Shown: in pieces, positions 34,502-43,386 of the stretch | Layout of the letters: each line of letters starts with the position of its first letter | Numbering within the stretch: the first letter of the stretch is position 1 | Assembly (NCBI RefSeq): GCF_014200805.1 | Contig: NZ_JACHDB010000002.1 | Coordinates: 1,240,001 to 1,304,000 of the forward strand | DNA length: 64,000 nt | Direction of reading: 5' to 3' | From: Nocardiopsis composta | GTDB taxonomy: Bacteria; Actinomycetota; Actinomycetes; Streptosporangiales; Streptosporangiaceae | Translations under genes and position numbers: made by a program | The notes under the pieces: generated by a model | What the model was told of the DNA's origin: nothing | Seen by the model: the letters and a program-made list of their open reading frames with translations, nothing else | The model's database searches: none

Positions 34502-37431
34502 GCCTCACCGGCCTTCACCGCTTCGCCGGAACCACCGCGCGGGCCGAGGACGTCGGCCAGAGCGGCGGTGATCCCCGCCACGGTCGGAGGGTGCGGGGGG
34601 AGCCGCGAGGCGCTCACCCCGAAGTGCCCGATGAGCCGGGCGCGCAGCTGCAGCAGGTGGATCGACCCCAGACCCAGCTCCTCCAGGGGCAGCTCCTCTT
34701 CCCCGGGGCGGAGAGGGCGGCCGATGTGGTCGGCGGCCTCCGCGCGCACCTGCTCGTCCAGGCCGCCCGCATCGAGGGGAGCGGGACGGGAGCGGGTGAA
34801 GGAGGGCGGCCCCAGGTCCGCCGGCGGCAGAACCGGCTCGTCGTCCCACGGGCGCGGAGTGGGGCCGTGGACGTAGCAGGCGGCGACCTGCAGCGCCAGC
34901 CCGATCGCCTCGCCGGCGGGGTGGTCGCCGCGGGCGGAGGCCACCGCCCCCTCGAGCCCGGCCTCGCTCAGCGTCTCCAGGAGCGGAGCGGCCAGCACAG
35001 AGCGCGCCCCGACCTCGATGAACAGGCTCGGCCCCTCGGCGGCGGCCGCAGCCACGGCCGTGCGCAGGTCGACGGGATCGCGCAACTGCCGTACCCAGTA
35101 CCCCGACCCCAGGTCGGCTCCGCGGATCGGGCGGGCCCGGCCCGCCGTGGAATAGATCTGCACACCGGAGGAGCGCGCGGAGATCTCGCCGATGGCCGCG
35201 CTGAATGCGGCGAGACGGTCGTCGAGCAGGGAGGAGTGGGCGGGAGGGCCCTGGGGGACCTCGCGGCAGCGCACCCCTCTCTTCTCCAGCGCGGAGGACA
35301 GGCGCGCCAGCGCCTCGTGGGAGCCGGAGAGCACCGAGGCGTTCGGGCCGTTCACGGCGGCCAGCTCCGCCCCCGCCTCGCGGGCGGCTCCGGCGGCCTC
35401 GGCCGGGCCCAGCTCGGCCGCGACCAGCCCGCCGAGGGCGGAAGCCGACTCCAGGACCCTGCTGCGCTCGACGACGATGCGGGCCGCCTTCTCCAGGGAC
35501 AGGGCGCCGGCGGCGTATGCCGCGGCCAGCTCGCCCAGGGAGTGCCCGATCACCGCATCGGGGGAGAACCGCTCGGCGAGGGCGCCGAGCAGCCCCGCCT
35601 GGTGGGCGAAGATCGCCTGCTGGGTCGCGGCGATCCCGCCCGGTCCGTCCTGCCGGGGAGCGCCGACCCCGGCCAGGGCCTGCCGTGCCGCGGCGCGGGC
35701 TCCCGCGTAGGCGGGGGAGACCTCCGCGAGCCGGTCCCCCATGCCCTCCGCCTGGGTCCCCTGCCCGGGGAAGACCAGGACCACCCGCGGCCGGCGGCCG
35801 GAGCCGTGGGAAAGGGCGGCGCGGGGCCCGACCGCACGCTCGTGCGGGCGCCCTTCGGCCAGGGCCCGCAGGGCGCGGGCGGCCTCCGCCCGGGTGCGCG
35901 CGGCCACCGCGGCGCGTATCCCGTGGTGGTCGCGCCTGGCCGCGGCGGTTTCGGCGAGGCGGCTCAGCGCGACGCCCTTCTCCAAGGCGGCGGCCGCCCT
36001 GCCGGCCGCTTCGGCGACGGAGCCGCGGGAGGTCCCGGAGATCGGGACCACGGTCGGTCCGGGTCCTTCCCGATCGAGTTCGGCCCCGTCCGCCTCGGGC
36101 GGCGGCAGAGGGGCGGCCCTGTCGCGCCGGTCGCCGCGTTCGAGCGCGGCCACCACCAGCGATCCGCCGAATCCCCAGGCGTTGACCTGGGCGAACGGGC
36201 GGTGCTCCGGCCAGGGTTCCGGACCGGTGGGCACCCGGAGCCCCCACCGGCGCGCCGCCCGCAGCGGTGTGGCGTGCCCGGTGGTGGGCGGGATCCGGCC
36301 GTGGTACAGCCCCAGCGCGGCCACGATCACCCCGACCAGCCCGGCCGCGCCCTCCAGGTGCCCCAGGGCCCCCTTGTGCGAGCCCACCACCGCCTCGTCG
36401 CCCGCTGGGCGCCGGAACAGCCGGTTCAGGGCGCGCAGCTCGGCGGTGTCCCCGGCGACGGTTCCGGTGCCGTGGGCCTCCACATAGCCGACGCGGGCGG
36501 GACCGGCGCCCGCCCGCTCGCCTCCGGGCCCTTCCAGGTCCTGCCAGCAGGAGGACATGACGTCCAGCTGGGCGTGCCCGTTCGGGGACCCCAGGCCTCC
36601 CGGGGACCGGCCGTCGGCGCCGGCGGCGGTGGTCAGCACGCGGGCATAGCTGCGGCTGCGGCGCCTGCGGGCGCGGGCGGGGTTCTCCAGGACGACGGCG
36701 GCGGCCCCCTCGGAGCGCACGTAGCCGTCCGCGGCCGCATCGAAGGGTTTGCACCGGCCGTCGGCGGCGAGCACCCCGCTCTCTTCGAAGGCCAGGGTCA
36801 CCTGCGGGTTGTCCACCGAGTTGACCGCGGCCACCAGGGCGAGGTCCACCAGCCCCGCCGCCAGGTGCAGGCGGGCCATGTGCAGGGCCGTGGCCCCCGC
36901 GGAGCAGGCGGTGTCGACGACCGCGTGGGGGCCGCGCGTGTCCAGCCAGCGCATCAGCGGGGAGGTGAGCATCCCCGCTCCGCCTCCGGCGACGTCGACC
37001 AGGCCCGAGGCGCGGTGCGGGGCGAAGCGCGCCGTGGCGGCGTCCACCGAGGCGGAGGCCACGAAGACGCCGACGCGCCGGTTCTGCCGCAGACTCCGCG
37101 CCGCGATGCCCGCGTCGGCCAGCGCCCCGGCCGAGACCTCCAGCAGCATGCGCTGGACCGGGTCCAGCTCCGCGGCCTCGGCGGGGCTGAACCCGAAGAA
37201 GGCCGCGTCCAGCGGGGCGGAGCGGTCGACGGTCCCGGCCTCCCAGACCCGGCCGGGCCGCTTGTCCTCGGGCAGGCGCCGCAGCATCGCCGCCCACCGC
37301 TCCCGAGGGTAGGGCCCGACCACGCAGGCCGCCTCGAGCAGTGTCCTCCAGAGCCCCTCCGGGGAGGTGATACCGCCGGGCAGGAGCAGGCCGATCCCGG
37401 TCAGAGCGGCCGGAGCGGCGGTGTCAGCCAC
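34498..37431 (-). CDS. Single-module type I polyketide synthase (KS-AT-ACP)
   Basis: A 977-residue multidomain synthase. The ketosynthase covers about residues 8-430, with the active triad Cys176 in DTACSAG, His320 in EAHGTGT and His358 in KGALGHLE. The acyltransferase covers about 548-850, with FPGQGTQ, catalytic Ser631 in GHSLGE and His in the PPAHSS segment where other ATs have HAFHS or YASHS. The carrier protein covers about 890-970, with the phosphopantetheine Ser923 in LGLGSIHLL. No reductive domains and no thioesterase are present, so it would give an unreduced chain and need another enzyme for release. The KS C-terminus reads GFGGSLVV instead of the usual GFGGTNAH. It overlaps the methyltransferase gene by 8 bases. 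Confidence 0.9.
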   Translation of the reverse strand: MADTAAPAALTGIGLLLPGGITSPEGLWRTLLEAACVVGPYPRERWAAMLRRLPEDKRPGRVWEAGTVDRSAPLDAAFFGFSPAEAAELDPVQRMLLEVSAGALADAGIAARSLRQNRRVGVFVASASVDAATARFAPHRASGLVDVAGGGAGMLTSPLMRWLDTRGPHAVVDTACSAGATALHMARLHLAAGLVDLALVAAVNSVDNPQVTLAFEESGVLAADGRCKPFDAAADGYVRSEGAAAVVLENPARARRRRSRSYARVLTTAAGADGRSPGGLGSPNGHAQLDVMSSCWQDLEGPGGERAGAGPARVGYVEAHGTGTVAGDTAELRALNRLFRRPAGDEAVVGSHKGALGHLEGAAGLVGVIVAALGLYHGRIPPTTGHATPLRAARRWGLRVPTGPEPWPEHRPFAQVNAWGFGGSLVVAALERGDRRDRAAPLPPPEADGAELDREGPGPTVVPISGTSRGSVAEAAGRAAAALEKGVALSRLAETAAARRDHHGIRAAVAARTRAEAARALRALAEGRPHERAVGPRAALSHGSGRRPRVVLVFPGQGTQAEGMGDRLAEVSPAYAGARAAARQALAGVGAPRQDGPGGIAATQQAIFAHQAGLLGALAERFSPDAVIGHSLGELAAAYAAGALSLEKAARIVVERSRVLESASALGGLVAAELGPAEAAGAAREAGAELAAVNGPNASVLSGSHEALARLSSALEKRGVRCREVPQGPPAHSSLLDDRLAAFSAAIGEISARSSGVQIYSTAGRARPIRGADLGSGYWVRQLRDPVDLRTAVAAAAAEGPSLFIEVGARSVLAAPLLETLSEAGLEGAVASARGDHPAGEAIGLALQVAACYVHGPTPRPWDDEPVLPPADLGPPSFTRSRPAPLDAGGLDEQVRAEAADHIGRPLRPGEEELPLEELGLGSIHLLQLRARLIGHFGVSASRLPPHPPTVAGITAALADVLGPRGGSGEAVKAGEA

Positions 37432-38113
37432 GGCGCACCCCCGCCCACAGCGCGACGCATCCGCGGACGTCGAACGTCTGGAGTTCGAACCGCTCCGCCA
37501 GTTCGCGTTCGAGGTCCTCGCGGGTGTCCGAGGCGTTGTCGAACCATCCCCGCGCCCTGTAGCGGGACATCAGCGCCCGGGAGAGCCGGGTGTGCCGCAC
37601 CCCTTCCCCGGAATCCAGGATGGTCGCGCCGAAGAAGACCCCGCCGGGCCGCAGCACCTCGGCCGCCCGGTCGAAGAGCCGGGCCTTGGCGGCGAACCCG
37701 GGACCGGGCAGGGTGTGCAGCATCATGGTGGCCGCCGCCGAGTCCGCGCCGCGCGCCTGCTCGGGCCAGGCCTCCAGGGCGTCGCCCCGGTGCCGGTGCA
37801 CCGAACCGATCCGGCCGGCCAGCCGGCGCGCGGTGACGTCCAGCGGCCCGGGGTGGACGTCGATCAGGACCAGCCGCTCCGGGCGGGAGGGGGGTCTGAG
37901 CCGATGGAGGAAGTGGCCGTTCCCGGGGCCGATCTCCACGTGGCCGGCGCCGGTCCGGCGTTCGTACAGGGCGGCGAGCTCGCGGTTGGAGACCCGCCAC
38001 ACGGGTCGGTGCGAACCGCGGGTGACGACCAGGGGGTAGAGCACCCGCAGGTTGAACGTGCTGTACAGGCCCGGGTTGGGCGGCTGCTCCTGTTGCGAGG
38101 GGGAATGGGGCAT
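37424..38113 (-). CDS. Class I SAM-dependent methyltransferase
   Basis: A 229-residue methyltransferase. The SAM-binding motif I is EIGPGNGHF at residues 60-68, the acidic ribose-binding residue follows in VLIDVHPG at about 82-89, and post-motif segments are MMLHTLPGPG and VLRPGGVFFGATI. The N-terminus LYSTFNLRVLYPLVVTRGSHRPVW resembles fatty-acid or polyketide methyltransferases. It overlaps the polyketide synthase gene and lies 66 bp after the flavoprotein gene, so it probably modifies the polyketide product. Substrate unknown. Confidence 0.88.
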   Translation of the reverse strand: MPHSPSQQEQPPNPGLYSTFNLRVLYPLVVTRGSHRPVWRVSNRELAALYERRTGAGHVEIGPGNGHFLHRLRPPSRPERLVLIDVHPGPLDVTARRLAGRIGSVHRHRGDALEAWPEQARGADSAAATMMLHTLPGPGFAAKARLFDRAAEVLRPGGVFFGATILDSGEGVRHTRLSRALMSRYRARGWFDNASDTREDLERELAERFELQTFDVRGCVALWAGVRRG

Positions 38114-38179
38114 GGCGAGTCGACCCTCCGGGGGTAGGGGAGCGGCTGAGGCGGGGCGGACGGGGGAAGAGAGGGCGCT

Positions 38180-39454
38180 CTACCGGTCGGCGGCGGGGAT
38201 CATCCCGGCGAGCAGCTTGGGGTCGTCGATACCGGCCGCCCACTGGTCGGCGAACCCGGGATCCTCGGCCGCGTGGGCGAAGAAGGCCTGCATCCGGGGG
38301 GACTGGTGGTACCAGGAGACCATCTCCGCCACCACGGCGGCGGGCTGCCCGTGGTCGCTCCAGTAGCGCTCGAAGGCGGCCTCGGCCTCGGCCGGGCCGA
38401 AGGGGCGCCCTTCCCGGTGGCAGGCGATGATGGCATCGCCCAGTGCCGCGGCGGCGCGCGGGGCGGCGCCGCCCTCCTGGGCCGAGGCCGGGTCCAGTGT
38501 GGTGAGGGTGTCGCCGAGACCGACCGCCCAGCCGCCGCCGGGCAGGCGTACGACCGGCCGGCGCACCCGCGGGGTGATGGTGGTGGTCATCACCGAGGAG
38601 GGGTCCACCTCGGCGCGGAGGAGCCGGTCGTGGAGTTCGGGGGCGAGGTCGGAGAGCGCTTCCAGCATCGTCCGGTGGACGTGCTCCGGGCGTTGGCGGA
38701 TCCCGCCCGCCCGCAGGCGGGCGGCGCAGTCCAGGGGCCCGTCCGGAGTGCCGATCAGCTGGATCGAGTGCGCCGGCCCCTCGGTGGTGAACGCCGGCAC
38801 CGCGATCACCTCGCCCGCCGGGGCGCTGATCACCTGGGCGTCGGCCTCGCCGGGGCGGAGGGCGTGGAAGTAGGCCTGGGTGACGGTGCGCACCCGGGGG
38901 CGGCCGCCGGCGCCGCGGAGGCGCCCGGCCCGCTCGGCGTCGGCGTCGAACTCGTGGCCGAGCCGGCCGTTGCCGACCGCGACCACCACGATGTCGGCGA
39001 TCCTGCGGCTGGCCGCGAAATCCAGTGCGCTGTGCTCGTAGAGCGCTTCGACGTGCCGTGCGGGCCTGCCGTCGTGCAGAACGGGGTCGGTGGCCGCGCT
39101 CAGCCAGCAGTGCTGGCGCAGGCGGGGCTCGAAGGCGAACCCGCCTTCACCGGGGAGGGAGCCGACCAGCGAGAGCTCTTTCCCGGGCTCCTCGGGGTCG
39201 TGCAGCCGGAGCTGCACCGTCCTGAAGGAGACCTCCCGGGCCTTGCTCTCCCACTGGGAGAGGCCCGACCATTCGGGGCGGATCAGATTCTGGCTGTAGG
39301 GAAGGTTCAGGCTGGTGAGCTTGTGCTCCGGCTCCCAGAGGATCGCCTCCGGGGTGCGGGGGTCGGCCAGTGTCACCTCGATCCCCGCGCCCAGCAGCCG
39401 GTTGCACAGATTGAGGCCGGAGTCGCCGGCCCCGATGATCAGCACCTTGGTCAT
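38180..39454 (-). CDS. Styrene monooxygenase-like FAD-dependent oxygenase
   Basis: A 424-residue flavoprotein. The N-terminal dinucleotide fold is IIGAGDSGLNLCNRLL (residues 6-21), and a second flavin segment GWAVGLGDTLTTLDPASAQ lies at about 308-326. The arrangement, with a central beta-sheet region and a helical C-terminus (EMVSWYHQSPRMQAFFAHA), resembles the StyA component of styrene monooxygenase, which epoxidises alkenes using FADH2 from a separate reductase. No reductase gene is adjacent. Its start overlaps the stop of the upstream regulator-like gene by 4 bases. It could oxidise the polyketide product. Confidence 0.8.
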   Translation of the reverse strand: MTKVLIIGAGDSGLNLCNRLLGAGIEVTLADPRTPEAILWEPEHKLTSLNLPYSQNLIRPEWSGLSQWESKAREVSFRTVQLRLHDPEEPGKELSLVGSLPGEGGFAFEPRLRQHCWLSAATDPVLHDGRPARHVEALYEHSALDFAASRRIADIVVVAVGNGRLGHEFDADAERAGRLRGAGGRPRVRTVTQAYFHALRPGEADAQVISAPAGEVIAVPAFTTEGPAHSIQLIGTPDGPLDCAARLRAGGIRQRPEHVHRTMLEALSDLAPELHDRLLRAEVDPSSVMTTTITPRVRRPVVRLPGGGWAVGLGDTLTTLDPASAQEGGAAPRAAAALGDAIIACHREGRPFGPAEAEAAFERYWSDHGQPAAVVAEMVSWYHQSPRMQAFFAHAAEDPGFADQWAAGIDDPKLLAGMIPAADR

Positions 39455-40272
39455 GCCGCCTCCGTCTCGCTGCGCTGCGCCGCGCGCAGCGCGTCCAACA
39501 GCAGGTAGCGCACCGACTCGTGGTCGTCGGCGCGGGCGAGGACCAGGTCGGTCCGCTCGTCCAGGCCGAGTTCGGAACGCACGAGGTCGACGGGGGCGCC
39601 CCCGAAACGGTCGGGGTCGACGGCCACGACATGGGGCGTGGAGTACCTGCGCAGGACGTCGACGATTCGAACGGATTCTTCGAGGCGCCCCAGGTCCGCG
39701 GCGACCACCGCGGAGGTCACTCCCCGAAGCAGATCCGGCCACTCCTCGTCGGCCGGCGCCTCGGGGGCGGCCACCAGCACCAGTTCCACCTCGTCCAGGC
39801 GGACGGCACCGTAGGCCACCGGGGGCAGCTCACGGGGAGGGGAGCCGGTCATGGAGCGGATGACGGCCGCCTTGGCCGCGTGATCGGGGCCCGCCAGCAG
39901 CACCGGGGAGCTCGTGAGCGGCTGGCTCTTGCGCAGGGCCTCCATCACCGTGCTGATCGGCACCGAGGCGGGGGTGATGTCGATGGCCCCCCGGTGGGCC
40001 AGTTCCCATACGGCGGTCTTCGCGACGGCCAGCGGAAGGCCGGTCCGGCAGGCGAGCTCGTACACGTTCGCCCTGGCGCCGCCGCCCAGCTGCTCCAAGA
40101 GCATCTGCGCCGGGTCCGCGGGGTCCGGCCGCGCCGGCTCCGCGGCGGCCCTCGCCCGTCCGCCCTCCTCCGGGAGGAGGGCGCGGCGCAGGTGCGCCGA
40201 GAGGCTCACCTGGCAGGCGGGGGAGAAGAGGTGGGAGGCGCGCGTCCGGGGGTGCGGGGGCCGCGGCGTCAT
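39451..40272 (-). CDS. DUF742-like winged helix fused to a degenerate conservon GTPase
   Basis: A 273-residue protein. Residues 55-101 form a winged-helix segment like DUF742 (CvnC): NVYELACRTGLPLAVAKTAV. Residues 122-268 resemble the CvnD small GTPase of actinomycete conservons: WPDLLRGVTSAVVAADLGRL aligns with the CvnD core. The nucleotide motifs are lost, with the P-loop reduced to GPDHAAKA (128-135), the GTPGQ region replaced by AAPEAP, and the NKxD region by VDPDRF. It should therefore not bind GTP normally. The ATG at 40272 has GGGGGGA upstream; a TTG at 40329 is possible. First gene of the polyketide operon. Sensor kinase and roadblock conservon partners are absent. Confidence 0.78.
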   Translation of the reverse strand: MTPRPPHPRTRASHLFSPACQVSLSAHLRRALLPEEGGRARAAAEPARPDPADPAQMLLEQLGGGARANVYELACRTGLPLAVAKTAVWELAHRGAIDITPASVPISTVMEALRKSQPLTSSPVLLAGPDHAAKAAVIRSMTGSPPRELPPVAYGAVRLDEVELVLVAAPEAPADEEWPDLLRGVTSAVVAADLGRLEESVRIVDVLRRYSTPHVVAVDPDRFGGAPVDLVRSELGLDERTDLVLARADDHESVRYLLLDALRAAQRSETEAA

Positions 40273-40450
40273 CGGTCCCCCCGGGCGGAGCCGCACCCGC
40301 CGAAAGCGCTCCGCGGGGCCGGTCTGCAAGCCATTCTGCGGCGGGGAGGCGGCGGGGCATTGTCCGTCGGCCGGACGCGCTTTCGAAGGGCGGGGTTGAA
40401 GCGTTCCATGCCCGAAGTCTCCACCATCGTAGCGCGGTGCCGCGATTATT

Positions 40451-40480
40451 CGCGTTTATATTTGCTTATAAAATCCTGAT
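40451..40480. promoter_or_regulatory. Divergent promoter/operator region
   Basis: An AT-rich patch in the gap between the divergent polyketide operon and XRE gene has arms TTTATA at 40455-40460 and TATAAA at 40467-40472. It is the likely core promoter region and an operator for the XRE protein. Exact hexamers could not be fixed. Confidence 0.5.
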
Positions 40481-40647
40481 ATGGCGGAGAGGTGGTGGAG
40501 GAGGCGCCGTAATCGGCGCGAAAAGGCCCCTGGGCGGCGTTAAGTGGCGCTAGGGTTGCCGGCGTGCAACGCCCATCAGCGGGAATACGGCGGCCTTCGC
40601 CCGAGAACTCCTGTGAAGCGCCCCGGCCACCTCGGCGAGTGAGAAGA

Positions 40648-42048
40648 ATGTCACTGGATCTTTCTGGTCTGCCCCGGGTAGGGAATATGGATTCAGCGGA
40701 ACGGGGCGACTGCGGTCGCTGCAGCTCACGGAGCTGCCAGTGCATCGGAGAGGAGTTCTGGCGTCGTGAGGACGTCATCGAGGCGCTGCGGATCCGCGAC
40801 GCCTGCGCCTTGATTCGCCTGGCCCGGCGTTACACGGACCTCACCCAGCAAGAACTCGCTGAGATAACGGGTCTGACCCAGCCGATGATCTCGCTTATCG
40901 AAAGAGGGAAGACCCGCAGGCTGGGGCGGGAACGACAGCAGCGCGCTTTGCACGGGCTGGAGGCCAGGGCCACCCTGCTTCCCCCGATGGAGGAATGGGG
41001 GGATTCCCAGGCCATGGCCGCTCTCGAAGCCGTATCCGGAGAAGGGCCGAACAGGGCCGGTGTGAACGCCGCGCAGATCAGCGCCTATGTGATGTTGTGG
41101 GCTCGGGCCGCCTCCGCTCCGCCCGCCCCTCCCCGGAAGACCGCTCCGGTCAGTCCTGCGATGGTCGCCGCTTTGGAGGACGTCACCGAGGCGCTGCGCC
41201 GCGCCGACGCGGCCCACGGCTCTGCAGGGCTGGCCCCCTTCGCCGCGGCCCAGCTGACCGCCGCCCAGCGGATGCTCGCGGCCGCGGGGGAGGAGGGAGT
41301 GCGCCGCAGGCTGTACCGGGCCGCCGCGGACCTGGCCGGCCTGGCGGGGTGGCTGGCCGTCGACGCGGGCGACTACGACCGCGCCCGCCCTCTGTTCGCC
41401 GCGGCCCTGCGGTCGGCCCACCAGGCCGGAGACGTGGTCCTGGGAGCCGGGATCGCCTCCTCCGTCGCGGTGCAGAGCTACAGCCTCGGCCAAGGGCTGC
41501 AGGCCGCACTGATCGCCCGCACCGCGCTCGAACGCACGGTCTCCCGGGCGACTCCCCTGGTGAGGGCGATGCTGCACACGCGGGTGGCGCGCGGGCACGC
41601 CGTCGACGGCGACCGCCTCCCCGCCCTGCGGGCCCTGGAGAACGCCCGGGAGGCGTTCGAGCAGGGGCCGAGTGACGAGGATCCGTCCTGGCTGTACTGG
41701 ATGAGCCCCGGAGAGATGCACGGCCAGGCCGCCGCGGTCCACCTGTCGCTGGGCGAGGACGAACAGGCCCTTCAGCTGCTGGAGCAGGCCGATCGCACCT
41801 ACGATTCCGCCTGCGTACGCGATCATGCCCGGTGCACGGTCCGCTCGGCCGGGGCATTGGCCCGCCTCGGCGAGCTCGACCACGCTTGCGAGCGCGCCCA
41901 CCGGGCCCTGGACATGGAGGTCGGCTCCGTCCGGCTCGCGTACGAGGTCATGGGTCTCTTGTCCGACCTGGAGCCCTACGACGACGAGGCCAGGGTGGCG
42001 GAGCTCCGCGACCACGCGGCCCCCCTGCTCGACAGCGCGCTCAGATGA
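40648..42048 (+). CDS. XRE-family regulator with TPR-like C-terminus
   Basis: A 466-residue regulator. An N-terminal cysteine cluster (CGRCSSRSCQC) precedes a helix-turn-helix LTQQELAEITGLTQPMISLIERGK. The rest is a long Ala-rich helical repeat region typical of actinomycete XRE regulators with TPR-like domains (LAGLAGWLAVDAGDYDRARPL, ALARLGELDHACERAHRAL). Starts at GTG 40564, ATG 40648 and ATG 40687 are all possible; I chose 40648. Divergent from the polyketide operon, so it probably controls that cluster. The Cys motif is unusual for the family and might bind metal or sense redox state. Confidence 0.85.
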   Translation: MSLDLSGLPRVGNMDSAERGDCGRCSSRSCQCIGEEFWRREDVIEALRIRDACALIRLARRYTDLTQQELAEITGLTQPMISLIERGKTRRLGRERQQRALHGLEARATLLPPMEEWGDSQAMAALEAVSGEGPNRAGVNAAQISAYVMLWARAASAPPAPPRKTAPVSPAMVAALEDVTEALRRADAAHGSAGLAPFAAAQLTAAQRMLAAAGEEGVRRRLYRAAADLAGLAGWLAVDAGDYDRARPLFAAALRSAHQAGDVVLGAGIASSVAVQSYSLGQGLQAALIARTALERTVSRATPLVRAMLHTRVARGHAVDGDRLPALRALENAREAFEQGPSDEDPSWLYWMSPGEMHGQAAAVHLSLGEDEQALQLLEQADRTYDSACVRDHARCTVRSAGALARLGELDHACERAHRALDMEVGSVRLAYEVMGLLSDLEPYDDEARVAELRDHAAPLLDSALR

Positions 42049-42666
42049 GGAGCGCGCTCCGTGCGCGGACGCCGGCCCGTGGCGCCCCGCGACCCAGGGG
42101 GCGCCCCGCCCGGCGCACCGGCCGGTGCGCCGCCGCATCGGTCGGTTTCACTACAGGCCGTGAAGCCCGGTGGTAGGGTCCGCAAAGGAGCGCCGTTTCG
42201 GGCGAATCACACTAAAAGCGGGGCGAGTCCGGCCCGGTTCTCTGCCAGGGCCCGCCGTCTTCCACCCGGCAGGGCGACGTGCACAGTCCATCCCCAGCCC
42301 TGCCGGGTGCCCTCTCCTCGCACTTCCCGCCCAGCGCGGGCCCGCCCAGCGCCTCTTCCGCACCTCCGCCCGGCCCGTGGCCTGGACCGGGCGCAGAAAA
42401 GGCTCCCGCACACCGCCGCACGCCACCGCGGGTGATCATCGCCACCGGCCCCGGATCCTCTCTGCTCGGACTTCGCCCCGGGCGCCGGCCCCGGCATGGT
42501 TCCGGCCCAGGATCTCGGCGGCGGGCATGGCGATTCCGCTAAGGGGACCCGAGAAGGTGAAGGCGGTCCCGACGGCGGCACCCGGACGTGCGCGACCTCG
42601 CGCCCCTCGCCGAGGCGGTCGACTCCGGCTCCATCGCGGCGGGGCCCGGCGGCGTGGTCCGGCCGA
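42049..42666. other. Intergenic region, possibly decayed
   Basis: About 620 bases lie between convergent XRE and GntR genes. I find no intact gene. The segment from about 42588 reads DVRDLAPLAEAVDSGSIAAG in one frame, faintly like the end of a zinc-free alcohol dehydrogenase or quinone reductase, but this is too short to call. Confidence 0.35.
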
Positions 42667-43386
42667 TCAGCCCGGGCCGGGGTGCACCCGTGCCTGGATG
42701 CCCTTGAAGTGGTCCTCGACGGCGGCGTACAGCGCCGGCTCGTCGCGGTTCCGGAGGGCCGTGAGGATGGCGCGGTGCCAGCCTGCGGTCATCGCGGGCG
42801 TGGTGTCCGCGCGGGGGAGCGCGTCGTCCAGCGAGTTGAACACCCGCCAGAAGACGCGGAGGAGATCGGTGACCAGGTCGTTGCCGAGCGGGGCGTAGAG
42901 GGCCTCGTGGAACCTCCAGTCCGCCTCGGGAACGTATTCGCCCTCCTCGGCGCGCTCCTCCATGGTGCGCACGGCGGCCTCCAGCTCGGCGAAGTCCAGC
43001 CGGTCGTAGGCCGCCAGTACCCGCGGGACCAGGCCGTTCTCCAGGACCTCGCGCACTTCGAGGAGGTTGCGGATGTCGGCCAGGTCGCCGTGGACCGACA
43101 GCGCGCTGCGGAACGCCAGCCCCGCCTCCAGCCCGGAAAGGGAGACCGAGCCGACGTAGGTGCCGTGGCCGTGGCGGATGTCGACGATGCCGAGCGCCTC
43201 CAGTGCCTTCATCGCCTCGCGCAGCGGATGCCGGCTGACGTCGAGCTCCTCCATCAGCTCGAACTCGGGAGGCAGGGCGGCCCCCGGCGCGAGGCCGCGC
43301 TCGACGATCAGCGCCTTGATCGCGTCCTGCAGTGCGCGCTGCTTGGCCCGCGCGCCGTTCCTTCGCCGCTTCGTCGCTCCGTCCAC
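42667..43386 (-). CDS. GntR-family (FadR/NanR-like) regulator
   Basis: A 239-residue regulator. The winged helix-turn-helix lies at about residues 10-75, with LMEELDVSRHPLREAMKALEALG. The C-terminal FCD domain contains the helix EVREVLENGLVPRVLAAYD and possible metal-site His in WRFHEALYAPLGN and GWHRAILTAL. The GTG at 43386 was chosen; a TTG at 43395 is possible and neither has a clear ribosome-binding site. Divergent from a sialic-acid-type transporter gene. NanR of E. coli belongs to the same subfamily, so control of that unit is likely. Confidence 0.83.
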   Translation of the reverse strand: MDGATKRRRNGARAKQRALQDAIKALIVERGLAPGAALPPEFELMEELDVSRHPLREAMKALEALGIVDIRHGHGTYVGSVSLSGLEAGLAFRSALSVHGDLADIRNLLEVREVLENGLVPRVLAAYDRLDFAELEAAVRTMEERAEEGEYVPEADWRFHEALYAPLGNDLVTDLLRVFWRVFNSLDDALPRADTTPAMTAGWHRAILTALRNRDEPALYAAVEDHFKGIQARVHPGPG

